DNA of 32,893 nt, taken from Euryarchaeota archaeon UBA88 (GTDB taxonomy: Archaea; Thermoplasmatota; Poseidoniia; Poseidoniales; Poseidoniaceae). Below the pieces are notes generated by a model. It was not told the origin of the DNA. It was given only the letters and a program-made list of their open reading frames with translations, and searched no databases. The stretch covers positions 1-32,893 of the forward strand of contig DAME01000008.1 of assembly GCA_002499545.1 (NCBI GenBank). Direction: 5' to 3'. Numbering within the stretch: position 1 is the first letter of the stretch; each line of letters starts with the position of its first letter. Position numbers and translations under genes: made by a program. Shown in pieces: positions 24,709 through 32,893 of the stretch.

Positions 24709-26877
24709 ATGTCGAGCGAAAAGACCTCTTCTTTGACCGTTGCAAAACTCAAAGCATTGTGCATCCTCAACGACCTTTCAACATCGGGCAAAAAATCAGA
24801 CCTCGTTGAACGTCTTTTAGAAAGTGGCCTTTCTCCACACGAGGTTGGAATGCCTCAATCCACGTTAGCACCTTCTTCCTCTGCGAAGAGTGTAGAATCT
24901 GAACCGGTCGATTCACCATCAGTGAAGAAGACAACCGAGGTTCTTTTGTCGTTGGAAGATGAAGATACCATGGAGCCAACCGATGCGCCACAGACGCCAC
25001 AACCCCGAAAGGTCGAACCTACGCTTTCACTGGATGACGACGTTCTCGAGGCTGAAATTTTGGATGCTGACTTGGTTGAAACCGTCACTCCAAAGGTGGC
25101 GACAACGACCTCTCAGAACACCATCCAGAAAGAGACACCTACGACACTCCTCGATCTTCTTCGTCGACCTCAAGTTGCTGCCACACTCTTGGCTATGATC
25201 GTCTTAGGAGCTGGTGGATACTACTACTTCGACAGTCAACTCGACTCGTTCACTGCTGATCAACTAAGGTACGGTGATTCGATGCAATACACCATTTCTG
25301 ACGGTTCTTTTTTGGCAACTGAAGAATTCGTTGAACTTGTCATGAATCAACTTGAATCAGAAGAAGACATTTGCAAAATTTCGGCTGATTTTGCGGGAGT
25401 CGGCGGTCTTTCGATTACGGATGGCGGTTCTGAACATCTCATCAACGAAGGTTCGCAAGACCGCAAGGGGGCGGTTCGAGTCATTGGAGGAATGGGGGCA
25501 GAATGGCTTTCAGTTGAGACCGTGAATACCAATTCACTGAGCACGTTTGAATTGAAGCGACACCTCTCACTCGGCCCCATCTGTGACCTCGGGGCCATTT
25601 CAGCGTCCGGTTCTGCAGACTTGACAGTCACCACTCACAAAGAATTACGAAACCAGGACATCAAGGCAACAGAGGCTGTTTGGGACCTCAACCTTCCTTC
25701 TCCAATTGGCCGCTATCAAGGTACGACCATGAGTTACGGCGTCGGAGGGATTCTTGGTGATTTAGAGACGCTTGCGCCCGGACTTGCTCTTCTAGTACAA
25801 CCCGTTGAAATCCAGCATTTGTTTGCAGACGATTTGATCACAGATGGTGCGTCAGGAAGCAATCTTGGCTGGGACTGGCGCGTGATTGGTGCGGACACCT
25901 ACGCCGGTTCACCTGCATGGAAAGTAGTCGCAACCCATCACGATATTGAGGCATACTGTCTCGGCTCTGCTACAATGAATCTTTGGATTCAATCAGGTAA
26001 TCCGTGGGCTGCAAAACAAACCGTTGACGTTCGTATTTCAGACGATGACAGTTCACAGTCTGGGTGCTCCCCTACCTCACAGTTGCTGAACGATTATGTC
26101 CTGCCAGAGGGGGAACTTGAACTGCACCATACTTTCCAAAGTACCTCGGTGAACCGTGGCCAAAAGCAGTTGGACCTCGGGCTTAATTACGATTCAAAAC
26201 CACTCGCAAATCAGTTGGCTCCCTCAAGTAGCGATTTGGAGACGTGGGGCAATTACGATTTGCATATGCCGGATGATTCAACCCTTCGAACGCATTCGTT
26301 TGAACAAGCAATTCAATGCTTTGACGGATATCTGGGCGAAGCATCGGGAGCTTCGAGTGCGTTGAGCGATAACGGTTATGTTTGGCGAGGTACATCCAGT
26401 CCACAGTCTTCTACAGTTACCGAATGGAACATGTCATGGGTCGATTCCAACGAAGATGCGGGTTGGGTCCGATTCAATCTTACCGGCTCACCGAGCCTTG
26501 ACACGTGCGAATTCAGTGAAAAGGGTGCACTTGACCCAGTTTCCTTCAATCGGGATTCGATTCCTTCCACCTTCAACATGACTGGACTTGAACAGAAATT
26601 CACTGACGATTCACGGTATCCTTCCCTGTTTGGCGAAGATCGCTTTTTCACCTCCTCAGGAGCGTACCAAGAGGGCGTTCAGACTGGGTACCTTATCGCA
26701 GTACCTGCCGATGATATTAGTTCTCTTCTTTCACAAATTACCGACGATGCAGAAGGGGTTGTCACTTGGGACCTTTCGCGCTCATGGGACGATAACGGAA
26801 AGGACCACCAACTGAACATGCTTGCCGATGCAAGTGACGGTAGGTTGGTTGGATGGAGCCACATCATCGCCTACTGA
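24709..26877 (+). CDS. Membrane-anchored SAP-domain protein with large ectodomain
   Basis: ATG 24709 gives 722 aa; a GTG at 24676 would add 11 residues. Residues about 9-43 form a SAP motif (LTVAKLKALCILNDL then SGKKSDLVERLLESG), a small helical domain that usually binds DNA or RNA. An acidic, Ser/Thr/Pro-rich linker leads to one membrane helix (about 157-176, ATLLAMIVLGAGGYYYF). The remaining 545 residues look extracytoplasmic: beta-rich, Asp/Ser/Trp-rich, with scattered Cys, and with repeat-like stretches (WDLNLPSPIG and WDLSRSWDDNG). The orientation puts SAP inside the cell. A link between nucleoid or nucleic acid and the envelope is inferred. It follows the collagen-like protein by 98 bp and converges with the protease gene. 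Confidence 0.82.
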   Translation: MSSEKTSSLTVAKLKALCILNDLSTSGKKSDLVERLLESGLSPHEVGMPQSTLAPSSSAKSVESEPVDSPSVKKTTEVLLSLEDEDTMEPTDAPQTPQPRKVEPTLSLDDDVLEAEILDADLVETVTPKVATTTSQNTIQKETPTTLLDLLRRPQVAATLLAMIVLGAGGYYYFDSQLDSFTADQLRYGDSMQYTISDGSFLATEEFVELVMNQLESEEDICKISADFAGVGGLSITDGGSEHLINEGSQDRKGAVRVIGGMGAEWLSVETVNTNSLSTFELKRHLSLGPICDLGAISASGSADLTVTTHKELRNQDIKATEAVWDLNLPSPIGRYQGTTMSYGVGGILGDLETLAPGLALLVQPVEIQHLFADDLITDGASGSNLGWDWRVIGADTYAGSPAWKVVATHHDIEAYCLGSATMNLWIQSGNPWAAKQTVDVRISDDDSSQSGCSPTSQLLNDYVLPEGELELHHTFQSTSVNRGQKQLDLGLNYDSKPLANQLAPSSSDLETWGNYDLHMPDDSTLRTHSFEQAIQCFDGYLGEASGASSALSDNGYVWRGTSSPQSSTVTEWNMSWVDSNEDAGWVRFNLTGSPSLDTCEFSEKGALDPVSFNRDSIPSTFNMTGLEQKFTDDSRYPSLFGEDRFFTSSGAYQEGVQTGYLIAVPADDISSLLSQITDDAEGVVTWDLSRSWDDNGKDHQLNMLADASDGRLVGWSHIIAY

Positions 26878-29800
26878 CTACTTCCATTTGCCCGTGTCCC
26901 ACTGATTGTTTGTAGGCGGCGTATATTCTCCAAGTTGTGAGAAGTTCGGAGCGGGCATGACGTCAGCGTACTGTGCAGGCATTGATGCAGGCGCCGGTGC
27001 AAATTGGGCAGGCTGTTGTTTTGGGCGAGTGCTGGGTTGAAGTTTGCTATTTTGACGGCGAGTGAAGACCAAGATAACGGCAAGAATCACTACAATTCCG
27101 GAGAGCGCAACGAGCAAGAGGTTGTCTTCGAACACGGTTGAAGTCGCCTGCTCACTTGCATCTGACTCTGAAACAGTATCTTCTACGATTATTGGAGGAT
27201 GCCAAACGAAATAGGTCACGCTCCAAGTTGTTTCAATGAATCCATAATCGTCGAAAACTACCGCTTTCACCTCGAATGGTTCAGTCGTGCCGTTAAGTGC
27301 ACACAATTCGATTGAGAACGTTTCATTTGGTTGTTCACAAGAATGAGGTGCTTCGATAAAGGTCGCTCCAGTACCAATCTGCGTTTGATTTCTGAACCAT
27401 TGAACGGTAAGGTTTAGCCGTTCGACATCATCTTGACTAAGCCCGACAAGCAGCGACAGTTCAAGGGTGTCGTTGGTCGCGTTTAGGTTCAATGAGGAGA
27501 CCAATGGAGCGGGTGTGATGCGAAGCGAACGGTCAACGTTCTCATCGATTTCTTCATCGCAGTTGTCATCAATACCGTTCCACCGCTCTACCTCATCCGG
27601 CGAGCGGTTGCTCATGTTGTCATCGCAGTCAGCAAACCATCGAAAACCATCGCCGTCATTGTCAAGGTCAGGAACCAGCGGGTTGGTGTTGGTTGACAAC
27701 ACTTCGATTCCATCCAAGAGGCCGTCACCGTCGGTATCGGGGTCAAATGGATTGGTTTCGAGGTCCAAGTATTCAACGAGATCTAGTAAACCATCGCTAT
27801 CAGCATCTGTTCCTACGAACGTTTCATCGATTACCCCATCACAGTTGTTATCGATGTTATCGAGCAATTCAGGAGCACTGGGGTAGACCTCTGCATCCGT
27901 ATCGTTGCAGTCTTCAAACCAATAGAAGCTGTCTCCATCGGTGTCGTTGTCGAAGACCAACGGGTCGGTTTCAGTTTCCAGTACTTCCACGCCATCGCTG
28001 AGGAAATCTCCATCCGTATCGGCCATGGATAGATTTGTACCGTGATAGTGGTATTCTCCGAAGTCAGAGAGACCGTCTTGGTCGGTATCCGTGGCGTTGA
28101 ATCCTTCATCCCACTGGCCATCGCAATTATCGTCAATGCCGTTGAGAAGTTCCAATACTGCGGGGTTCACAGCAGGGTTCGAATCGTTGCAGTCTTCAAA
28201 CCAATAATAGTCATCAGCATCAGCGTCAGGGTCTGCAACCAATGGGTTAGTGCCATAGTACAGAACCTCTAATCCATCCAGTAACAAATCTCCATCGGTA
28301 TCGTTGTTTAACGGGTCGGTTTGGTTGACATAAATTTCGACACCGTCGGACAGCCCGTCACCGTCTGAATCGCTCACAAGCGGGTTGGTGCCGTACACCA
28401 GCACTTCATCACCGTCTCCAATCGTGTCGCCGTCAGTATCGAACACCTCTGGATTTGTTCCGTACACGTTGGTCTCATTGGCGTTCGTGAGGTTATCTCC
28501 ATCGGTATCGAGGTCGATTTGCGTTCCGTGAATAATCAGCTCCCAAGAATCGAGTGTGCCGACATCATTGTTCCCCTGATCTTCGATGTACAGTGACCAA
28601 TTTCCACGACTGTCTTCATCCCAGTTGTGAACGGTCGAGAAACGCCAATTATTGAAATTGTTTCCACCGTCTTCGTGCTTTTCACTCAGCACGCTTTCTG
28701 TACCGGAGGGGCTTGTAAGGATGATTCTCAAATCACCACGGTACGTGTGCGGTATGTCAACGATAACGTCGACGCTCTCCACCGAAATCGCTTCAAGAAC
28801 GGCTGTTGTTTCAGTTATACCAGCCGAACTGTCATCTGGAATATCAACATCGACATTCATCGTACCTGTGGTAAGCGATGTTTCCTCTTCAACCGAGACC
28901 CAAGTCTCGGCCATGGATACTGCGGCTCCCGCATCGACCACACCGTACCCGTACTTGTGACTCACATCATGTCCCGCTCCATTCACGGCCCACGAATCGT
29001 CGTTGGCATGGTTTTGGCGCGATGTATGGACGAGTATGTGCTGTACATCTCGCCATGTGAGGTTTGCATTCGCTTCAAGCATGAGTGCGATGACGCCGGA
29101 TACCAGTGGAGTTGCTGATGAGGTCCCGCCAAATGAATCGGTGTAATCACTGTTTGAGTACCCTCCAGAACCTTCGTTGTCGGTGGTTGTTATGCTTTCA
29201 CCGTCACCGTTTGAAGGAGCTGCAAGCAATATGTTCGCACCCGGCTCAGCGTAGTACGATTGCCGTCCTTTGTGGTCAACGGCGGTCACTGCAATTGTAT
29301 AACGAAGATTTGCGTAACCGTCATAGTTTGAATTGTCATCCTCTGCTAATCCGTTTCCTGCCGCCCATGTGATGATGTTACCCAGACCGTTCCTGCCCAG
29401 GAGGGCATCATCTTCGATTGCTTTAACCATCATTGCGCCTGGGCCTTCAAGGGTTTCTCCATCGTCAGAGGGACCCCATGAATTCGAGTAGATGTCAATG
29501 TCTTGGCGTTCATGCCCAAGAGCACCTGATTCACGAATATCGGTCGTGCTGCAAGAGATCAGTTGAAGTCCGGCAAGGCCTGCTCTGGGAGCAGAACCGC
29601 TGACGCCGATGTTGTTGTCACCAACGCCTGCTGCTACACCTGCAGATGCCGTTCCGTGGGCGTCGTTTGAAGCGGGTGAAGGGTCTCCATCGTTGCTGCA
29701 ATAGTCATAATCGAGGGTGGATTCATAATAGTTGTCTAAATCAGGGTGAGTCCAATCAAGTCCATCATCGACAATCCCAATCACTACACCGTTGCCACGG

Positions 29801-30324
29801 TATGAATTCCACGCTCCAGTGATGTTGACATCCTGACCGCTTGTTCCACCGGTTTGACCCGTATTTTGGAGGTGCCACTGGTCTGCAAATTTCGGGTCGT
29901 TGGGTGTCCAACGAGTTTCCATTTGCGATTCAACAAGCGGATATGCTGCTTCAATTTCTCCATTCAGTAGCATTGATTGAACGGTGTCAATGGCATGCTT
30001 TGGGTCGAGTTCAACCAGCCAAGCCCCCTCCAATTCGCCAGCGGGCTCACTCCGTTCTATTGGAGAGAAGACGAGCCAGTTTGTGGTCGATTGAAGTTCG
30101 ACTTCGGAGTAGCGAGAGAGGTCACTCTTGTGAGCGATTGCCGCTTGAATTTGCGCTGAATACGACTCGAGAACAGAAGGGTACACATCGATATTGGGGC
30201 TATCACTCGGGGGCAGGTCTTGGTCTGAAACTACGCTGGCGGCAGCGAGTGGAGAGAGGGTCGAGCAGAGCAGTGTAAGGACCAAAATTACACTGCGCAT
30301 GTTCATTTCTTCCCCATACTCCAT
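26878..30324 (-). CDS. Kexin-like secreted subtilase with P-domain, Ca-binding-type repeats and membrane anchor
   Basis: A 1148-aa serine protease exposed on the cell surface. A signal peptide (about 11-30) and a propeptide precede the S8 domain with D186 (GIVDDGLDW), H223 (DAHGTASAG), oxyanion N324 (AAGNG) and S402 (GGTSSATP). The spacing is close to kexin (S8B). A P-domain (about 490-600) follows, with HTYRGDLRIIL, SPSGTESVL and the final DSWELIIHGT. Then come thrombospondin-3-like DxDGDGLSDG repeats and three MopE-like modules (about 706, 800, 895) with DCNDx and NGIDDNCDG. One TM lies near 1068-1090, and a Pro/Gln-rich tail ends QWDTGKWK. An AGGAGGT element at 30334-30340 supports the ATG at 30324, although that gives an acidic n-region before MNMRSVIL. 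Confidence 0.95.
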   Translation of the reverse strand: MEYGEEMNMRSVILVLTLLCSTLSPLAAASVVSDQDLPPSDSPNIDVYPSVLESYSAQIQAAIAHKSDLSRYSEVELQSTTNWLVFSPIERSEPAGELEGAWLVELDPKHAIDTVQSMLLNGEIEAAYPLVESQMETRWTPNDPKFADQWHLQNTGQTGGTSGQDVNITGAWNSYRGNGVVIGIVDDGLDWTHPDLDNYYESTLDYDYCSNDGDPSPASNDAHGTASAGVAAGVGDNNIGVSGSAPRAGLAGLQLISCSTTDIRESGALGHERQDIDIYSNSWGPSDDGETLEGPGAMMVKAIEDDALLGRNGLGNIITWAAGNGLAEDDNSNYDGYANLRYTIAVTAVDHKGRQSYYAEPGANILLAAPSNGDGESITTTDNEGSGGYSNSDYTDSFGGTSSATPLVSGVIALMLEANANLTWRDVQHILVHTSRQNHANDDSWAVNGAGHDVSHKYGYGVVDAGAAVSMAETWVSVEEETSLTTGTMNVDVDIPDDSSAGITETTAVLEAISVESVDVIVDIPHTYRGDLRIILTSPSGTESVLSEKHEDGGNNFNNWRFSTVHNWDEDSRGNWSLYIEDQGNNDVGTLDSWELIIHGTQIDLDTDGDNLTNANETNVYGTNPEVFDTDGDTIGDGDEVLVYGTNPLVSDSDGDGLSDGVEIYVNQTDPLNNDTDGDLLLDGLEVLYYGTNPLVADPDADADDYYWFEDCNDSNPAVNPAVLELLNGIDDNCDGQWDEGFNATDTDQDGLSDFGEYHYHGTNLSMADTDGDFLSDGVEVLETETDPLVFDNDTDGDSFYWFEDCNDTDAEVYPSAPELLDNIDNNCDGVIDETFVGTDADSDGLLDLVEYLDLETNPFDPDTDGDGLLDGIEVLSTNTNPLVPDLDNDGDGFRWFADCDDNMSNRSPDEVERWNGIDDNCDEEIDENVDRSLRITPAPLVSSLNLNATNDTLELSLLVGLSQDDVERLNLTVQWFRNQTQIGTGATFIEAPHSCEQPNETFSIELCALNGTTEPFEVKAVVFDDYGFIETTWSVTYFVWHPPIIVEDTVSESDASEQATSTVFEDNLLLVALSGIVVILAVILVFTRRQNSKLQPSTRPKQQPAQFAPAPASMPAQYADVMPAPNFSQLGEYTPPTNNQWDTGKWK

Positions 30325-30333
30325 ATTAGTGCT

Positions 30334-30340
30334 ACCTCCT
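30334..30340 (-). promoter_or_regulatory. Shine-Dalgarno site deciding the protease start
   Basis: On the minus strand this reads AGGAGGT and ends 9 nt before the ATG at 30324. It is one of the strongest SD matches in the window. It selects ATG 30324 over in-frame ATGs at 30306 and 30300. Confidence 0.6.
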
Positions 30341-30345
30341 ACGTG

Positions 30346-31014
30346 TTACGTTTGTTTGGTCAATCGAGTTGCGAGGCTTACGAGGGACTCTTGTTCGGTT
30401 TGTAGCGAGCGAATGTAGCGCGGAATCGTATGGTTTGAGGTTGCTAAATCGCTGATTGAACCGACCCATTCAAGTCGTTCACCAGCAGCCTCAATGCTCG
30501 CACTTTCAGAGGAATGAACCGTCCATACCGAGCACCCGTCTCCGTCTATCGAACTTGTTTGCAGGCACCATGTTTGAGGGAGAACTGGATGTGAGCAAAT
30601 TAGGTTGTGTCGCTCAGAGTATCGGACGATGCAGTCATCCACGACGAAATCGGCACCCATTTCAGTCAGTGCTTCAATGGCGTGTTGATCTTCTGCACCG
30701 TTTTGAAACCAAACGAGTGGGAAATCATCGCGATGTATTCGAACAATGAGGTTGCGTACGACTGCCCGTGCCCTTTCAGGCGCCAAGAACAGGACCACAA
30801 TTTCGGGCACGACGCCGTCATCGAGGTGCGGTCGAATCGGAAAACCTTCGATGGTACCTCCTGCATCGCGAGGATGAACCGGCGAAACTGCCCATCCCCT
30901 GTCGCACAATTCCTTGACCGCTGTGTGCGCTGGGCGGTCACTGCGTAGCCCCGCGCCAAAAATATGGACCACAGTTTTCGTCTGCAAGAATTGATTGAGA
31001 GCCTCATCATGCAT
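30346..31014 (-). CDS. CoA-binding-domain (Rossmann) protein
   Basis: ATG 31014 gives 222 aa; a GTG three codons upstream is possible. The first 130 residues match the CoA_binding_2 Rossmann fold: TVVHIFGAGLRSDRPAHTAV, a Trp-rich second strand (GWAVSPVHPRD), IEGFPIRPHL, EIVVLFLAPERA, PLVWFQNGAED and a final FVVDDCIVRYSERH. These are related to the N-terminal domain of succinyl-CoA synthetase alpha and YccU-type proteins. The last 90 residues are not recognised. The protein lacks the ligase domains, so it may bind CoA or a nucleotide in a regulatory role. It ends 22 bp upstream of the protease start on the same strand, so the two may be co-transcribed. Confidence 0.82.
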   Translation of the reverse strand: MHDEALNQFLQTKTVVHIFGAGLRSDRPAHTAVKELCDRGWAVSPVHPRDAGGTIEGFPIRPHLDDGVVPEIVVLFLAPERARAVVRNLIVRIHRDDFPLVWFQNGAEDQHAIEALTEMGADFVVDDCIVRYSERHNLICSHPVLPQTWCLQTSSIDGDGCSVWTVHSSESASIEAAGERLEWVGSISDLATSNHTIPRYIRSLQTEQESLVSLATRLTKQT

Positions 31015-31133
31015 CGTTTTCACTTAATCACCAGTCATTATTTGCTCCTTCAACTTATGAAGACTTGTTCGCCTTCAATTGCAGTACAATCACCATCTGT
31101 ATGTTTGAATAGAGCAGCCCACCAGCAGTGTAC

Positions 31134-32075
31134 ATGGCCGATACCAATCACGCTCCTCACAACCGCGGGCATGAATTGTGGACTGCGGAACTTGGACCGA
31201 CTCGCCTCTTGCTCTCGAGTATTGACCGATGGGTCGGAGCAGTCTTGGCGGATGATGGAGTTGACATGCCGTTCATGGGTGGACAAAATCAGGTACATGC
31301 CACCATCATTGCTCGAGCAGATGGACTTATCGCAGGCGTTGCTGCTGTTGACCATCTCATTCAAATTTGGGCACCATCACTCAAAATTTCGTGGTTTGCT
31401 GGTGACGGAAAATGGGTCTCATCCGGTGATGAGATTGCTTCGGTTTCTGGAGACAGAGATACGATGTTGGGCGTTGAGCGCAGCATTCTCAACATTCTTG
31501 GACAGTTATCTGGCATCGCCAGTGAGACCAAACGCTGGACTTCAATCGCTCCGGGGCAAATCGCCTGTACGCGAAAAACGGTGTGGGGTCTTCTCGACAA
31601 GTGGGCAGTCCACCTCGGAGGTGGATTAACTCACAGATTACACCAACACGATGCGACGATGATCAAAGAGAACCACCTCGCTTCAATGTATGCGGAGCAT
31701 GATTCAAACGAAACTCGTATTGTTGCCTATCTCCAAGATGTCGACACTGCAACGTGCGGTGCCTTTCTTGAAATCGAAGTGCGTGATGAGAAGGAAGCGA
31801 TTATGGCAGCAGCTGCATGGGCACAACGCAGCGAGGAGGGCGTGCCGAAACTGATCATCATGCTGGATAATTTCGGCCCTGAACGGTGCCAAGGGGTGTC
31901 CCAACAATTAACAGAAATGAGTCTCCGAGATAACGTAATTTTAGAGGCAAGTGGAGGTATTTTACTCGAAGATTTGGATACGTGGCATGAATGCGGCATC
32001 GACGTTCTTTCGACAAGTTCAGTCAACCGGGGCGCAACTCCGCTTGACATCTCAATGATGTTCGATGGGGCTTGA
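31134..32075 (+). CDS. nadC: Nicotinate-nucleotide pyrophosphorylase (carboxylating)
   Basis: Quinolinate phosphoribosyltransferase, which converts quinolinate and PRPP to nicotinate mononucleotide in de novo NAD synthesis. ATG 31134 gives 313 aa; a GTG two codons upstream is also open. Motifs include VERSILNILGQLSGIAS, CTRKT (quinolinate/phosphate contacts, near 145), HLGGGLTHRLHQHDATMIKENHL and, in the barrel, LEIEVRDEKEA, IIMLDNFGPE and LEASGGI. These define NadC. It is somewhat longer than typical NadC (about 280-300 aa) owing to the N-terminus and an insertion (AEHDSNETRI). PPS follows 8 nt later, so NAD and CoA biosynthesis genes share an operon. It is divergent from the CoA-binding-fold gene. 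Confidence 0.95.
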   Translation: MADTNHAPHNRGHELWTAELGPTRLLLSSIDRWVGAVLADDGVDMPFMGGQNQVHATIIARADGLIAGVAAVDHLIQIWAPSLKISWFAGDGKWVSSGDEIASVSGDRDTMLGVERSILNILGQLSGIASETKRWTSIAPGQIACTRKTVWGLLDKWAVHLGGGLTHRLHQHDATMIKENHLASMYAEHDSNETRIVAYLQDVDTATCGAFLEIEVRDEKEAIMAAAAWAQRSEEGVPKLIIMLDNFGPERCQGVSQQLTEMSLRDNVILEASGGILLEDLDTWHECGIDVLSTSSVNRGATPLDISMMFDGA

Positions 32076-32083
32076 GTGAGCGT

Positions 32084-32839
32084 ATGTCTGAAATCGCCGC
32101 TGACCCAACCCATCCACGGTATCAATCACTGCTCATGCGTCATCGCCTCGAGCAGGCCGCAAAGAAAGGCATGCTTGCCGACAGCGCTCTTATTGCGCAC
32201 GGACGGGGTGAAGCATTCGACTATCTACTGGGCGAACAAACGATTCCCAGTGCACTTATCGCCACCAAGCATGCACTCGGTCTTTTGATGGCTGCGGAAC
32301 GACCGGTGTTGAGTTTGAACGGTAATGCAGTAGCCCTTGCTGGCAGTGAACTACTGCAACTGGCATCCCGCTTAGGATGCCCCGTTGAAATCAATATCTT
32401 CTACCGTACTCCGGAACGAATGGAAGCTCTACTCACCCACCTTCACGAGTTGCAATCCGCGCTCGGGCTTGAGGTTCCGATTTTCGGCGCAGCCCCCGAT
32501 GCTCGTATCCCCGGTCTTGAAGGACCTCGAGCGAAGTGTTGCAAGGACGGAATTTTCTCAGCCGACGTCCTGCTTGTTCCATTGGAAGACGGCGACCGGT
32601 GTGAAGCCCTTGTTGCGATGGGAAAAACCGTTCTCGTAGTTGATTTGAACCCCCTTTCTCGAACCGCTCAGCTGGCCTCAGTAACCATAGTTGACGAACT
32701 TTCCCGAGTCGTGTCAAACATGAACGAACTGTCCCATCAGAGTAGTGAGGTCCTGATGTCTCCTTCATTTCATAACTCAGAAGTCCTTTCTTCATCACTG
32801 GACCATATTGCAGAGTTCTTAGCGGAAAAGAGAGATTAG
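32084..32839 (+). CDS. 4-phosphopantoate--beta-alanine ligase (phosphopantothenate synthetase)
   Basis: The archaeal enzyme that joins 4-phosphopantoate to beta-alanine using ATP, replacing bacterial PanC/PanK order in CoA biosynthesis (COG1701). ATG 32084 gives 251 aa; a TTG at 32072 overlaps the nadC stop and is less likely. Hallmarks in order: HPRYQSLLMRHRL, IAHGRGEAFDYLLGE, IATKHALGLLMAAERPVLSL, NGNAVAL, EINIFYRTPERMEALL, PDARIPGLEG, DVLLVPLEDGDRCEAL, VVDLNPLSRTA and TIVDELSR. The length fits. The last 35 residues form a Ser-rich addition. This is one of the clearest archaeal markers in the window. Confidence 0.95.
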   Translation: MSEIAADPTHPRYQSLLMRHRLEQAAKKGMLADSALIAHGRGEAFDYLLGEQTIPSALIATKHALGLLMAAERPVLSLNGNAVALAGSELLQLASRLGCPVEINIFYRTPERMEALLTHLHELQSALGLEVPIFGAAPDARIPGLEGPRAKCCKDGIFSADVLLVPLEDGDRCEALVAMGKTVLVVDLNPLSRTAQLASVTIVDELSRVVSNMNELSHQSSEVLMSPSFHNSEVLSSSLDHIAEFLAEKRD

Positions 32840-32852
32840 GCCGTTTTTCGGC
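32840..32852 (+). terminator. Hairpin with T5 loop after the phosphopantothenate synthetase gene
   Basis: GCCG-TTTTT-CGGC starts immediately after the stop codon of the ligase gene and is followed by A/T-rich sequence with T runs (atatttta, and tttttat near 32879). It probably ends the nadC operon. The remaining 40 bases to the window edge contain no other visible feature. Confidence 0.45.
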
Positions 32853-32893
32853 ATATTTTAGTGTTTCACCGGAGTATTCTTTTTATCCAATTA

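Noticed and set aside
27600..28520. Many short repeated DNA stretches (such as gtcaccgtc and ccatcggtatcg) that look like a repeat array
   Set aside because: They lie in frame inside the protease gene and encode Asp-rich calcium-type repeats. Spacing and sequence are not those of a CRISPR array.
28627..29118. 163-aa open frame on the plus strand
   Set aside because: It is antisense to the P-domain and catalytic part of the protease and has no recognisable domain. It is a shadow frame.
30964..31629. 221-aa open frame on the plus strand
   Set aside because: It overlaps nadC in another frame and the start of the divergent CoA-binding gene. The nadC motifs are decisive.

Overview
The window is from an archaeon. 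It encodes TFB (the archaeal TFIIB), both subunits of topoisomerase VI, a Sec61-beta-type translocon subunit and the archaeal phosphopantothenate synthetase. Combined with moderate GC, many large secreted or surface proteins, a kexin-like protease and bacterial-type metabolic genes (GcvH, NadC, a GalU-like enzyme, RNase HI), this best fits a planktonic Thermoplasmatota/Euryarchaeota lineage such as Marine Group II (Poseidoniales). The lineage is inferred from gene content, not from a database search.

Layout. 1-5.7 kb: a small unknown protein, then a 1696-aa surface protein read here as a seven-repeat propeller with a von Willebrand A domain inserted into blade 4, six Ig-like modules and a C-terminal membrane anchor. 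5.7-13.6 kb, all minus strand: a winged-helix regulator, two two-pass membrane proteins, top6A and top6B (overlapping by one base), and an aconitase-family enzyme with its swivel domain at the N-terminus. 13.8-16.3 kb: TFB behind a clear TATA box, followed 25 bp later by a HEAT-like protein. 16.3-19.3 kb: a small membrane protein, a GalU-type nucleotidyltransferase, RNase HI overlapping gcvH, a small unknown protein and the Sec61-beta subunit. 19.3-21.1 kb: an unknown protein divergent from a helix-hairpin-helix protein with a histone-H1-like Lys/Ala tail, then a tiny Cys-containing basic protein. 21.1-23.5 kb: a Xer-type tyrosine recombinase and, upstream of it, a RimK-like ATP-grasp ligase with an apparent RCK_C/TrkA_C tail. 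141 nt with several hairpins lie between them. 23.6-26.9 kb: two membrane proteins, one with a collagen-like Gly/Pro tail and one with an N-terminal SAP domain. 26.9-31.0 kb: a kexin-like subtilase with a P-domain, calcium-binding-type repeats and a membrane anchor, plus a CoA-binding-fold protein. 31.1 kb to the end: nadC and phosphopantothenate synthetase in tandem.

Housekeeping genes (topoisomerase, transcription initiation, NAD and CoA synthesis, translocation) are interleaved with surface-protein genes. No mobile element, CRISPR array, rRNA or tRNA was recognised. The Xer recombinase looks like a chromosomal housekeeping type. The genome is compact: no gene-free stretch exceeds about 252 bp (13579-13830, the TFB promoter region). 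Several genes look translationally coupled. The most interesting items are the nested vWA propeller, the membrane-anchored SAP protein, the H1-like HhH protein, the ATP-grasp/RCK_C fusion and the hairpin-rich leader upstream of the recombinase.
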